From NCBI RefSeq assembly GCF_900105155.1, contig NZ_LT629762.1, positions 5,093,501 through 5,157,500 of the forward strand: 64,000 nucleotides of DNA, in the 5' to 3' direction. The stretch comes from Pseudomonas prosekii (GTDB lineage Bacteria; Pseudomonadota; Gammaproteobacteria; Pseudomonadales; Pseudomonadaceae). Below are positions 9,899 through 19,475 of the stretch, in pieces. The notes under the pieces were generated by a model. The model was not told the DNA's origin. It saw only the letters and a program-made list of their open reading frames with translations, and did not search any database. The number at the start of each line of letters is the position of its first letter. Within the stretch, counting starts at the first letter, position 1. The translations under genes and the position numbers were made by a program.

Positions 9899-12800
9899 GC
9901 GTGATCGAATTACTCGCGACACTCAAAGCCAAGGATATTCAGCTGTCGCTCAAGGGTGATCAGTTGCTGGTGCAAGGCAACAAACAGGCGCTCAGCGAGC
10001 CGGCCATCCTTGCCTCGATGCGCGAGCACAAACCGGCGCTGATCGCGATGATCCGCGCCGGGGACTATTCGCCGAGCCGCGCCGGTTCGGTCGAGGTGCC
10101 GGCCAACGCGATCCTCCCCGGCACCACGCGCATCACCCCGTCGATGCTGACCCTGGCAACACTTGATCAAGCCGCCATCGAGCGCATCGTCGCCACCGTG
10201 CCCGGCGGCGCGGGCAATGTGCAGGACATTTACCCGTTGGCGCCGTTGCAGGAAGGCATCCTGTTCCACCACGTCAGCGCCGCGCAGGGCGACCCGTACA
10301 TCATGCAATCGCGGTTCGCCTTCGACAGCCGCGAACGCCTCGACGATTTTGTCCACGCCTTGCAGGGCGTCATCGATCGCCACGATATCTTGCGCACCGG
10401 GGTGGTCTGGCAAGGGCTGGAGCGACCGATGCAGGTGGTCTGGCGACAGGCGACGTTGCCGGTCGAAGCGCTGCAGCTCGACCCGGCAAACGGTGAGATC
10501 GCCGCTCAGTTGCACCAGCGTTTCGACGGTCGGCGTTACCGGATCGACGTGACCCAGGCGCCGTTGCTGCGGCTGGTGCACGCGTGGGATGCGCCGAGCC
10601 AGCGCATCGTTGCGTTGCTGATGTTTCACCACATGGCCCTCGACCACAGCGCGCTGGAAGTGGTGAGCCAGGAAATGCAGGCGTTCCTGCTCGGGCGCAG
10701 CGCACGGCTGGGCGACGCTGTGCCCTTTCGCACTTACGTGGCTCACGCGTTGCTCGGGGTCAGTGAACAGGAGCACGAAGCGTTTTTCCGCGAGATGCTC
10801 GGCGATATCGATGAGCCAACGTTGCCGTTCGGTTTGCAGGATGTGCAGGGCGACGGCCAGGCCATCGAAGAGGCCCGCCGCGAGGTTGATGCCGAGCTGG
10901 GCCGGCGTCTGCGCACGCGGGCGCGACACTTGGGCGTGAGCGCCGCGAGCCTGTTTCACCTGGCGTGGGCGCAGGTGCTGGCGGTGGTGTCCGGCAAGCA
11001 GCGGGTGGTGTTCGGCACGGTGCTGATGGGGCGCATGCTTGGTGCCGACGCGACCGACCGCGCGTTGGGAATTTTCATCAATACCTTGCCGTTTCGCGTC
11101 GATGTCGGCGGCGAATCGCTGCACGCCGCGGTCAAGGCGACCCATGCGCGCCTGACCACATTGCTGCGCCACGAACATGCGCCGCTGGCCCTGGCCCAAC
11201 GCTGCAGCGCAGTCGTGGCACCGACGCCGCTGTTCAGCGCACTGCTCAACTATCGGCACAGCGCCTCCAGCGCCGCCAATGCCAGTGCCGAAGCGCTCGC
11301 GGCGTGGCGCGGCATCGCGGCGCTGAGCAGCGAAGAGCGGACCAATTACCCGCTGACCTTGAGTGTCGATGACCTCGGCGACCATTTTGCCCTGACCGCA
11401 CTGACGGCGCCCGGCATCGACGCCGCGCGCATCTGCGGTTACTTGCATCAGGCCCTGGAAAACCTCGTAAGGGCGCTTGAGCAACCGGCTGATCCGGCGA
11501 GCACGCGGTTGGCGATTATTCCGCCGAGCGAGCGCCGGCAATTGTTGCTCGGCTTCAACGACACGCACCGCGATTACCCGGATCAACTGACCGTGCACGG
11601 CGTGTTTGAAGCGCTGGCACTCGCGCAGCCCGAGGCGATTGCCGTGGTCCACGGCGAGCAAATCCTCAGTTATCGGCAACTGAATATCCGCGCCAATCGC
11701 CTGGCTCATCACCTGATCAGCCTTGGGCTCAAACCCGGCGACCACGTCGCGATCCTGCTGGAGCGCTCGGTGGGTTTGCTGGTCAGCCAATTGGCGATCA
11801 GCAAGTGCGCGGCGGCCTATGTGCCGCTGGATATTCACGCGCCGGCCGAGCGCCAGCGTTTTATGGTCGAGGACAGTCAGGCGTACTGTGTGCTGAGCCC
11901 GGCCAGCGCCACGCTTGATTTTCCCGCTCGGCGCATCGACCCGGAGCAGTTGCCATCCGGCGAAGATTTGCCGACGCACAATCCGCAGATTGCGCAGTCC
12001 GCTGAAGCGCTGGCGTACATCATGTACACCTCCGGTTCGACCGGCACGCCAAAAGGCGTATTGGTCCCGCACCGGGCGATTACGCGGCTGGTGCTGAACA
12101 ACGGTTATGCCGATTTCAATCCGCAGGATCGCGTGGCGTTTGCCTCCAACCCGGCATTCGACGCGAGCACCATGGACGTCTGGGGGCCGCTGCTCAATGG
12201 CGGGCAAGTGCTGGTCATCGATCGGCAGACGCTGCTCGATCCCACGCGTTTCGGTGAGGTGTTGAGTCAGTCCGGGGCAACCGTGTTGTTCGTCACCACG
12301 GCGTTGTTCAACCAATACGTGCAACTTATTCCCGAAGCGCTCAAGGGTTTGCGAATTTTGCTGTGCGGCGGTGAACGGGCGGACCCGGCGGCGTTTCGGC
12401 GTTTGCTCGAATTTGCTCCAGAACTGCGCCTGGTGCACTGCTACGGACCCACGGAAACCACCACTTACGCAACCACTTATGAAGTGCAATCCTTAGCGGC
12501 CGATGCCGACAGCGTGCCGATTGGCCGGCCGATTTCCAACACGCAGATTTATCTGCTGGACGCTTTTCAGCAACCCGTGCCAATCGGCGTTGTGGGCGAA
12601 ATCTGCATCGGCGGGCAGGGCGTGGCCAAGGGATATTTAAATCGCCCGGAGCTGACTGCCGAAAAGTTTGTGCCTGACGTGTTCAGTGGCAATCCCCAGG
12701 CCTTGCTATACCGCACCGGCGACCTCGGGCGCTGGAACGCGCAAGGTTTGCTGGAATGCCTTGGGCGTAATGACGATCAGGTGAAAATCCGTGGTTTTCG

Positions 12801-15800
12801 CATCGAACTGGGCGAGATCGAAGCACGCTTGGCAACCTGTCCCGGGGTCAAAGACGTCGTCGTTCTGGCCCGCGAAGACGTGCCGGGGGACAAGCGTCTG
12901 GTGGCTTATTACACCGTGCACGGCGAGGCGTTGAGCGGCGAAAGCCTGCGCGCTCATCTGCAAAATTCGCTGCCGGACTACATGATCCCGTCCGCCTGCG
13001 TGCACCTGCCAAAGCTGCCGCTGAACGCCAACGGTAAGGTCGAGCGCAAAGCATTGCCGGCCCCCGATCATGCGGCTCTGCTGACCCGCGAATATCAGGC
13101 GCCGCAGGGCGAAATCGAAACCGTGCTGGCGCAGATCTGGGCCGAAGTGCTGCAAGTCGAGCAGGTCGGCCGCGAGGATCATTTTTTCGAACTGGGCGGC
13201 CATTCGTTGCTGGCGATGCGCATGGTCTCGCGCGTTCGTCTGCGTTTGGGTGTCGAACTGGCCTTGAATGAACTGTTCGCCAACCCGCAACTGAGCGCGG
13301 TCGCGCAGGTGCTGGCCGAAGCCGGGCGCAGCACTTTGCCGGCGATCATGGCTGGCGCGGATGACGAAGGATCGCCTCTGTCGTTTGCGCAGCAGCGCTT
13401 GTGGTTTCTCGCGCAAATGGACGGCGGCAACAGCGCCTACAACATTGCGGCGAGCCTCAGGCTGCGCGGGCGGCTCGACGTCGCGGCGCTGCAACGGGCG
13501 TTGGCGCGCATCGTCGAGCGGCACGCCACGTTGCGCAGCCGGTTTGTCGAGCATCAGGACCAGCCGCAGGTGTCGATCGACGCCGCTGCGACGTTGCGTC
13601 TGCAAATCGAAGACTGGCGTGATCAGGCGCAATCGCCGCAGGCATTACGCGCGCGGATTCAGGCCGAAGCGGCGCAGCCGTTTGATTTGCAGCATGGCCC
13701 GTTGATTCGCGGCAGTTTGCTGACCCTCGCCGATGATCACCATGTGTTGCTGGTTTCCCTGCATCACATCGTTGCCGATGGCTGGTCGATGGGCGTGCTG
13801 ACCGCTGAGTTGATCGCTTTGTATCAGGCATTCAGTCAGGGCGAGGCTGATCCGCTGCCGGCGCTGGCCGTGCAATATGGCGACTTCGCCCGGTGGCAGC
13901 GGCGCTGGTTGAGCGGCGAGCTGCTGCAACGCCAGAGCGAATATTGGCAACAAGCCCTGGCCGGCGCCCCGGCCCTGTTGCTGTTGCCGACCGACCGGCC
14001 ACGCCCGGCGCAGCAGGATTACGCCGGCAGCAGCGTCGACATTCGTCTCGATGAACAACTGACTGCGGCGCTCAAGGCGTTGAGTCAGCGCCACGGCACC
14101 ACGCTGTATATGACGCTGATGGCGGCGTGGGCCGCGGTGTTGAGTCGTCTGTCCGGGCAGGACGATGTGGTCATCGGTTCGCCGGCGGCCAATCGGCAAC
14201 GCGCCGAGGTCGAAGGCTTGATCGGCCTGTTCGTCAACACCCTGGCGGTGCGCATCGACACGTCCGGCGAGCTCGACGTCGCGGCGCTGCTGGCCCGGGT
14301 CAAGACGCAGACGCTGGCAGCGCAGGCCCATCAGGACTTGCCGTTCGAGCAAGTGGTCGAAGTCACGCGACCCACGCGCAGCCTGGCGTACAGCCCGTTG
14401 TTCCAGACTTCGCTGGCGTGGCACAACCTCGAAAACCCGGCGTTGACCCTGGCGGATTTGCGTGTGGAAGGGCTGGCCGAGGCCAGTCATTTTGCCAAGT
14501 TCGATGTGTCGCTGAGCCTCGGCGAAGGGCAGGGCAGGATCAGCGGCGTGCTCGAATACGCGACGGCGCTGTTTGATCAATCGACGGCGCAGCGTTTTGC
14601 CGGTTATTTCAATCGGGTGTTGCAAGCGATGGTCGCCAATGACCAAGCGCTGCTGGCGCAGGTGGACTTGCTCGATGAGCCCGAGCGCCGGCAGTTGCTG
14701 GTGGATTTCAACGCGACCAACCGTGCTTATGCGCAAGCGCAAACGGTCCATTCACTGTTCGAAGCGCAAGTGCTGCTGCGCCCCGAAGCCTTGGCGGCGG
14801 TAGACGGAGCGCAGTCGCAGGGCTTTGCCGCGTTGAGCTATGCCGCGTTGAATCAGCGCGCCAACCAACTGGCTCACCACTTGATCAGCCTCGGCGTGGC
14901 GCCGGGTGACAGCGTGGCGATAGTGCTGGAGCGCTCGCTGGACTTGCTCGTCAGCCAATTGGCTGTGTGCAAATGCGCGGCGGTGTATGTGCCGCTGGAC
15001 CTTAATGCCCCGGCCGAACGCCAGGCCTTCATGCTGGGCGACAGCGGCGCCGTGTGCCTGTTGACCCGCAGCGGTCTTGCCAGCAACCTTGCCAGCAGCG
15101 GCGCGCTGCAACGGGTTGACCTCGACCGGCTGACGCTGACCGGGTTGCCGACGCATAACCCGCAACTGCCGCAGTCTTCGGAAGCGGTGGCGTACATCAT
15201 GTACACCTCCGGATCGACCGGCACGCCAAAAGGCGTATTGGTCCCGCACCGGGCGATCACGCGGCTGGTGATCAACAACGGTTACGCCGATTTCAACCCA
15301 CAGGATCGCGTTGCGTTTGCCTCCAATCCGGCATTCGACGCGAGCACCATGGACGTCTGGGGACCGCTGCTCAATGGCGGACAAGTGCTGGTCATCGACC
15401 ATCAGACACTGCTTGAACCGGCGCGATTTGGCCAACTGCTGAGTGACGCCGGGGCGACCGTGTTGTTCGTCACCACGGCGTTGTTCAACCAATACGTGCA
15501 GCTGATTCCCGAAGCGCTGAAGGGCTTGCGAATTCTGCTGTGCGGCGGCGAACGCGCGGACCCAGCGGCGTTTCGGCGTTTGCTGGCCTTAGCTCCAGAA
15601 CTGCGTTTGGTGCATTGCTACGGACCCACGGAAACCACCACTTACGCGACCACTTATGAAGTGAAATCGTTAGCGGCCGATGCCGACAGCGTGCCGATTG
15701 GCCGGCCGATTTCCAACACGCAGATTTATCTGCTGGACGCTTTTCAGCAACCCGTGCCAATCGGCGTTGTGGGCGAAATCTGCATCGGCGGGCAGGGCGT

Positions 15801-18243
15801 GGCCAAGGGGTATTTGAATCGCCCGGAGCTGACTGCCGAAAAGTTTGTGCCTGATTTGTTCAGCGCCGATCCCGACGCCTTGCTGTACCGCACCGGCGAC
15901 CTCGGCCGCTGGAACGCCCAAGGCTTGCTGGAATGCATCGGGCGTAATGACGATCAGGTAAAAATCCGGGGTTTCCGCATCGAATTGGGCGAGATCGAAG
16001 CCCGGCTGGCCACCGCTAAAGGCGTCAAGGACGTGGTGGTGCTGGCCCGCGAGGACGCGCCGGGGGACAAGCGCCTCGTCGCGTATTACACCGCCGACGA
16101 CGCGCTCGACATCGAATATCTGCGCACGCACGTGCAAGGTCAGTTGCCGGACTACATGATCCCGTCCGCCTACGTGCACCTGGCAAACCTGCCCTTGACC
16201 GCTAACGGTAAAGTCGATCGCAAAGCGTTACCCGCGCCGCAGCCAAGCGCAATGCTCAGCCGCGACTATGCGCCGCCCATTACGCCGTTGGAGCAGAACC
16301 TTGCGAGCGTGTGGGCCGACGTGCTGACCCTGCAACGGGTCGGTCGCCACGACAACTTCTTCGAACTGGGCGGCCACTCGTTGTTGGCCGTGCGCTTGGT
16401 CAACCTGATGCAAAAGTCCGGTTTGCCGGTGACCTTGGCCGAGCTTTTCCAGCACGCCAGCATCGAATCGATGGCCACTCACTTGAGCCAGCGCTCAGGT
16501 ACGGCTGCCGACGATGAGCATCTGATAAAAGTGCGCACTGGCGGCAGTCAGCCGCCGTTGTTTCTGGTGCATGAGTTCAGCGGTCAGGACCTGTATTTCC
16601 CGGCGCTGGGTCGGCACATCGCCGAAGGCATTCCGGTGTACGGTTTGCCGGGGCTGGCGCTGGGACAGGAACAGTTGCAAACCATGCACTGTCTGGCGGC
16701 GCGGCTGGTGAAAATCATCCGTTCGGTGCAGCCGCACGGGCCTTATCGGCTGGCCGGCTGGTCTTTTGGCGGGGTGTTGGCCTACGAGATTGCCGCGCAG
16801 TTGCTTGGGGCTGACGAAACGGTGGACTTCCTCGGTTTGATCGACACTTATGTGCCGCGTCTGGCGGATCAGGGCAAGGCGCGCTGGTCTGACCGCCATG
16901 CAGGCAAACGCCAATTGTTGCTGCTGTGCACGCAATACTGGACCGGCCAGGGCGCTGCGGGTGAGGCCGCGCTCGGACCATTGCAGGCCCTTGAGCAATC
17001 CCTTGAACAGCTGGATTTCGACGCGTTGCTGCAAACCTGTCGTGAGCAGCAACTGTTGTACCCGCAAATCGCCGCTGCGGCGGACCGCGACGTGCGCCAT
17101 TACCTGGAACGCGAGGTCGGTCACGGTCATGCCATGGCCCATTACAGCCTGGCGCCGCTGCCGGTGCCGCTGCATCTGTTCGTGGCGCAGGAGCGGCCGC
17201 CGGCCTTGGCGCACCTGAGCCAAACCCTCGGTTGGGCCGAGGTGCTGGCGCCCGAACGGCTGCAGTGCATTGGTGTGCCCGGCGATCACCAAAGCATGAT
17301 GAAAGCACCGCACATCGCCGCGCTGGGGCAAGCCATCAGCGCCGCGATCGAGACCTCGGCAGCGTTGGTCAAAGCACAGCCGTCGTCGCGTCATCAACCG
17401 GTATTGCCGTTGCAGAACGGTCAACCGGGGCATGCGCCGATCTTCTGCGTGCCGGGCGCGGGCGACAGCGTCACCGGGTTTATCGGTTTGACCCAGGCGC
17501 TCGGGCCGCAGTGGCCGATCATGGGCCTGCAACCCCGCGGGCTGGACGGCGAAGCGGTACCGCACAGCGACGTCGAGAGCGCGGCCGAGCATTACCTCGA
17601 AGCGCTGGAACGACATTGCCCAGACGGCCCATTGCACCTGCTCGGCCACTCGTTCGGCGGCTGGGTCGCCTGTGAAATGGCCGCGCGGTTGCAAGCGCAG
17701 GGGCGTGAAGTGGCATCGCTGACCTTGATCGACAGCGAATCACCCGGCGGCAACGGCGTGGTCGGCAAGCCGTACACCACCACGGCGGCGTTGCAGCGTT
17801 TGATCGAGGCCATGCAACTGGCCAGCGGCCAATCGCTGGGCATCGAACCGGCGCAATTTGCCGACGCGGATGACGTCACCCAGTTGCAGCAGTTGCACGC
17901 CGGCATGGTGCGCGTCGGGCTGATTCCGGCGCGTTCGACGGCGCAGTCGATTCACGGCTTGGCGCGCACATTCGCCACGGCGCTGCGCACGGTTTATCAA
18001 CCGCGCCAGCCCTACACCGGCGCGGTGCGGCTGGTGCTCGCCGACGACCCGACACTGGATGCCGCCGGCAACCAGCGCGAACAAATGGCGATGGTCGAAG
18101 GCTGGCGCCAGCACTGTCGCGAGTTGGCGGTATGGCACGGGCCGGGCAACCATTTCACTTTGCTCAAACCCCCGCACGTGTTGCACCTGGCCGCGTGGTG
18201 GCGCGATGGCCTGGCGCTGCCAAGCACCGCGCGGGTGTCTTGA
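9895..18243 (+). CDS. Terminal NRPS: docking-C/E-A-T-C-A-T-TE-TE
   Basis: 2782-residue terminal lipopeptide synthetase. Residues 1-60 look like a TubC-type N-terminal docking domain (LLATLKAKDIQLSLKGDQL…, then …LREHKPALI-like helix). A dual C/E domain follows (HHVSAAQGD near 126, HHMALDH near 244), then A (YTSGSTG near 711), carrier (Ser near 1103), an ordinary LCL domain (HHIVADGWSMG near 1290), A (near 1770), carrier (near 2162) and two thioesterases (GWSFGG near 2289 with later GDHQSMM; GHSFGG near 2583 with later GNHFTLL). Both A domains read D-A-M-F-L-G-C-T-Y, an aliphatic Val/Ile-like pocket that I cannot assign firmly. Domain logic makes the incoming Ser D and the last two residues L. 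Tandem TEs are typical of Pseudomonas lipopeptides and release the linear or cyclised product. The GTG start overlaps the upstream TGA. Confidence 0.95.
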   Translation: MSVIELLATLKAKDIQLSLKGDQLLVQGNKQALSEPAILASMREHKPALIAMIRAGDYSPSRAGSVEVPANAILPGTTRITPSMLTLATLDQAAIERIVATVPGGAGNVQDIYPLAPLQEGILFHHVSAAQGDPYIMQSRFAFDSRERLDDFVHALQGVIDRHDILRTGVVWQGLERPMQVVWRQATLPVEALQLDPANGEIAAQLHQRFDGRRYRIDVTQAPLLRLVHAWDAPSQRIVALLMFHHMALDHSALEVVSQEMQAFLLGRSARLGDAVPFRTYVAHALLGVSEQEHEAFFREMLGDIDEPTLPFGLQDVQGDGQAIEEARREVDAELGRRLRTRARHLGVSAASLFHLAWAQVLAVVSGKQRVVFGTVLMGRMLGADATDRALGIFINTLPFRVDVGGESLHAAVKATHARLTTLLRHEHAPLALAQRCSAVVAPTPLFSALLNYRHSASSAANASAEALAAWRGIAALSSEERTNYPLTLSVDDLGDHFALTALTAPGIDAARICGYLHQALENLVRALEQPADPASTRLAIIPPSERRQLLLGFNDTHRDYPDQLTVHGVFEALALAQPEAIAVVHGEQILSYRQLNIRANRLAHHLISLGLKPGDHVAILLERSVGLLVSQLAISKCAAAYVPLDIHAPAERQRFMVEDSQAYCVLSPASATLDFPARRIDPEQLPSGEDLPTHNPQIAQSAEALAYIMYTSGSTGTPKGVLVPHRAITRLVLNNGYADFNPQDRVAFASNPAFDASTMDVWGPLLNGGQVLVIDRQTLLDPTRFGEVLSQSGATVLFVTTALFNQYVQLIPEALKGLRILLCGGERADPAAFRRLLEFAPELRLVHCYGPTETTTYATTYEVQSLAADADSVPIGRPISNTQIYLLDAFQQPVPIGVVGEICIGGQGVAKGYLNRPELTAEKFVPDVFSGNPQALLYRTGDLGRWNAQGLLECLGRNDDQVKIRGFRIELGEIEARLATCPGVKDVVVLAREDVPGDKRLVAYYTVHGEALSGESLRAHLQNSLPDYMIPSACVHLPKLPLNANGKVERKALPAPDHAALLTREYQAPQGEIETVLAQIWAEVLQVEQVGREDHFFELGGHSLLAMRMVSRVRLRLGVELALNELFANPQLSAVAQVLAEAGRSTLPAIMAGADDEGSPLSFAQQRLWFLAQMDGGNSAYNIAASLRLRGRLDVAALQRALARIVERHATLRSRFVEHQDQPQVSIDAAATLRLQIEDWRDQAQSPQALRARIQAEAAQPFDLQHGPLIRGSLLTLADDHHVLLVSLHHIVADGWSMGVLTAELIALYQAFSQGEADPLPALAVQYGDFARWQRRWLSGELLQRQSEYWQQALAGAPALLLLPTDRPRPAQQDYAGSSVDIRLDEQLTAALKALSQRHGTTLYMTLMAAWAAVLSRLSGQDDVVIGSPAANRQRAEVEGLIGLFVNTLAVRIDTSGELDVAALLARVKTQTLAAQAHQDLPFEQVVEVTRPTRSLAYSPLFQTSLAWHNLENPALTLADLRVEGLAEASHFAKFDVSLSLGEGQGRISGVLEYATALFDQSTAQRFAGYFNRVLQAMVANDQALLAQVDLLDEPERRQLLVDFNATNRAYAQAQTVHSLFEAQVLLRPEALAAVDGAQSQGFAALSYAALNQRANQLAHHLISLGVAPGDSVAIVLERSLDLLVSQLAVCKCAAVYVPLDLNAPAERQAFMLGDSGAVCLLTRSGLASNLASSGALQRVDLDRLTLTGLPTHNPQLPQSSEAVAYIMYTSGSTGTPKGVLVPHRAITRLVINNGYADFNPQDRVAFASNPAFDASTMDVWGPLLNGGQVLVIDHQTLLEPARFGQLLSDAGATVLFVTTALFNQYVQLIPEALKGLRILLCGGERADPAAFRRLLALAPELRLVHCYGPTETTTYATTYEVKSLAADADSVPIGRPISNTQIYLLDAFQQPVPIGVVGEICIGGQGVAKGYLNRPELTAEKFVPDLFSADPDALLYRTGDLGRWNAQGLLECIGRNDDQVKIRGFRIELGEIEARLATAKGVKDVVVLAREDAPGDKRLVAYYTADDALDIEYLRTHVQGQLPDYMIPSAYVHLANLPLTANGKVDRKALPAPQPSAMLSRDYAPPITPLEQNLASVWADVLTLQRVGRHDNFFELGGHSLLAVRLVNLMQKSGLPVTLAELFQHASIESMATHLSQRSGTAADDEHLIKVRTGGSQPPLFLVHEFSGQDLYFPALGRHIAEGIPVYGLPGLALGQEQLQTMHCLAARLVKIIRSVQPHGPYRLAGWSFGGVLAYEIAAQLLGADETVDFLGLIDTYVPRLADQGKARWSDRHAGKRQLLLLCTQYWTGQGAAGEAALGPLQALEQSLEQLDFDALLQTCREQQLLYPQIAAAADRDVRHYLEREVGHGHAMAHYSLAPLPVPLHLFVAQERPPALAHLSQTLGWAEVLAPERLQCIGVPGDHQSMMKAPHIAALGQAISAAIETSAALVKAQPSSRHQPVLPLQNGQPGHAPIFCVPGAGDSVTGFIGLTQALGPQWPIMGLQPRGLDGEAVPHSDVESAAEHYLEALERHCPDGPLHLLGHSFGGWVACEMAARLQAQGREVASLTLIDSESPGGNGVVGKPYTTTAALQRLIEAMQLASGQSLGIEPAQFADADDVTQLQQLHAGMVRVGLIPARSTAQSIHGLARTFATALRTVYQPRQPYTGAVRLVLADDPTLDAAGNQREQMAMVEGWRQHCRELAVWHGPGNHFTLLKPPHVLHLAAWWRDGLALPSTARVS
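12016..12837 (+). repeat. First copy of duplicated aliphatic A-domain core
   Basis: The core of the first adenylation domain of the terminal NRPS, repeated almost base for base at 15193-16014 (offset 3177). Only scattered wobble changes and a few substitutions separate the copies, while the condensation domains in front of them are of different classes. Confidence 0.9.
15193..16014 (+). repeat. Second copy of duplicated aliphatic A-domain core
   Basis: Partner of 12016-12837. The pocket residues are the same (D-A-M-F-L-G-C-T-Y), so the last two residues of the peptide should be the same kind of amino acid. Confidence 0.9.
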
Positions 18244-18324
18244 TCGGCGCTGGTTGCCGTTCGCTTGAACACAGGCCCGGCCGCTGCCGGTCGGGTCTGC
18301 CCTCAACGCTTTTTGTGGTCATTT

Positions 18325-19473
18325 ATGGAAAAGTCGAAGCTACGCAAAATCGGTTTGGCGCTGGGACTGGCTGCGGTGGCCGGGTTGATTTTCTACACCG
18401 TGCAGGCGCCGGCCGAGCCGCCGCAATACCTGCTGGCCAGCGTCGAGCGGGCGGACATTGAAAACGCCGTGTTGGCCACCGGTTTGCTCGAAGGCATCAA
18501 GCAGGTCGATGTCGGCGCGCAAGTGTCCGGACAAATGAAGTCGCTCAAGGTCAAGCTCGGCGACAAGGTGAAAAAGGGCCAATGGCTGGCGGAAATCGAT
18601 CCGCTGGTGCTGCAGAACACCTTGCGCCAGGCCCAGGTCGACGAAGAAAACCTGCAAGCGCAACGCCGCGCCACGCTGGCCCAACTCAAGCAGACGCAGG
18701 CGGTTTACTCGCGTTATCGCGACTTGCAGGAAGACGCCTCGATCTCCCGACAGGATTTCGAATCCGCCGAATCCGCTTACGACGTGCAGCGCGCCAACCT
18801 GTTGTCCCTCGATGCGCAAATCAAGAGCGCGCACATTCAGATCGACACCGCCAAGGTCAATCTCGCCTATACGCGAATCGTCGCGCCGATTGACGGCGAC
18901 GTGGTCGGCATCGTCACCCAGGAAGGGCAAACGGTGATCGCCCAGCAACTGGCGCCGGTGCTGCTGAAACTGGCGGACCTGGACACCATGACCGTCAAGG
19001 CGCAGGTCTCGGAGGCCGACGTGATTCACATCACGCCGGGGCAGGACGTTTATTTCACCATTCTCGGCGAGGACAAACGCTACTACGGCAAACTGCGCGG
19101 CACCGAACCGGCGCCGCAAAACTTCCTCGAAACCCAGACTGCCGGCACGCCGAAACAGAACACTGCGGTGTTCTACAACGCGCTGTTCGATGTGCCAAAC
19201 CCGGACCATCGTTTGCGCATCGCCATGACTGCGCAGGTGCGCATCGTCCTCGATACCGCCACCTCGGTTTTGACCGTGCCGGTCGCGGCGCTGGGGCCGC
19301 GCAACAGCGACGGCACATTTCCGGTGCGCGTGCTGGATGCCAAGGGTCAGGCGCAAACGCGCAACGTGCAAACCGGGATCAACAACAACGTCAAAGTTCA
19401 GGTCAACCAAGGCCTGGCCGAGGGCGACAAAGTGGTGATTGGCGATCCGCTGCCCGCCGTGGCCGGGAGCTGA
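18325..19473 (+). CDS. macA: MacA-like periplasmic adaptor of a lipopeptide exporter
   Basis: HlyD/MacA-family membrane fusion protein of 382 residues. One N-terminal membrane segment (about residues 8-25) is followed by a barrel-sandwich region (VGAQVSGQ, LKVKLGDKVKKGQ), an alpha-helical hairpin (about 85-165, rich in Gln, Ala and Leu) and a second lipoyl half (APIDGDVVGI). It would link the MacB pump in the inner membrane to an outer membrane channel. I chose ATG 18325 because the 20 residues from the upstream TTG (18265) do not resemble the family; the ribosome site is weak for either. It lies 81 bases after the terminal NRPS and 2 bases before macB, the usual arrangement in Pseudomonas lipopeptide clusters. 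Confidence 0.92.
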   Translation: MEKSKLRKIGLALGLAAVAGLIFYTVQAPAEPPQYLLASVERADIENAVLATGLLEGIKQVDVGAQVSGQMKSLKVKLGDKVKKGQWLAEIDPLVLQNTLRQAQVDEENLQAQRRATLAQLKQTQAVYSRYRDLQEDASISRQDFESAESAYDVQRANLLSLDAQIKSAHIQIDTAKVNLAYTRIVAPIDGDVVGIVTQEGQTVIAQQLAPVLLKLADLDTMTVKAQVSEADVIHITPGQDVYFTILGEDKRYYGKLRGTEPAPQNFLETQTAGTPKQNTAVFYNALFDVPNPDHRLRIAMTAQVRIVLDTATSVLTVPVAALGPRNSDGTFPVRVLDAKGQAQTRNVQTGINNNVKVQVNQGLAEGDKVVIGDPLPAVAGS

Positions 19474-19475
19474 AC

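Noticed and set aside
9910..12489. 859-codon minus-strand reading frame in the NRPS
   Set aside because: Shadow of a high-GC NRPS gene with textbook motifs on the plus strand.
18274..18297. GC-rich hairpin between the terminal NRPS and macA as terminator
   Set aside because: The stem is imperfect and no T run follows directly; co-transcription with macAB is more likely.
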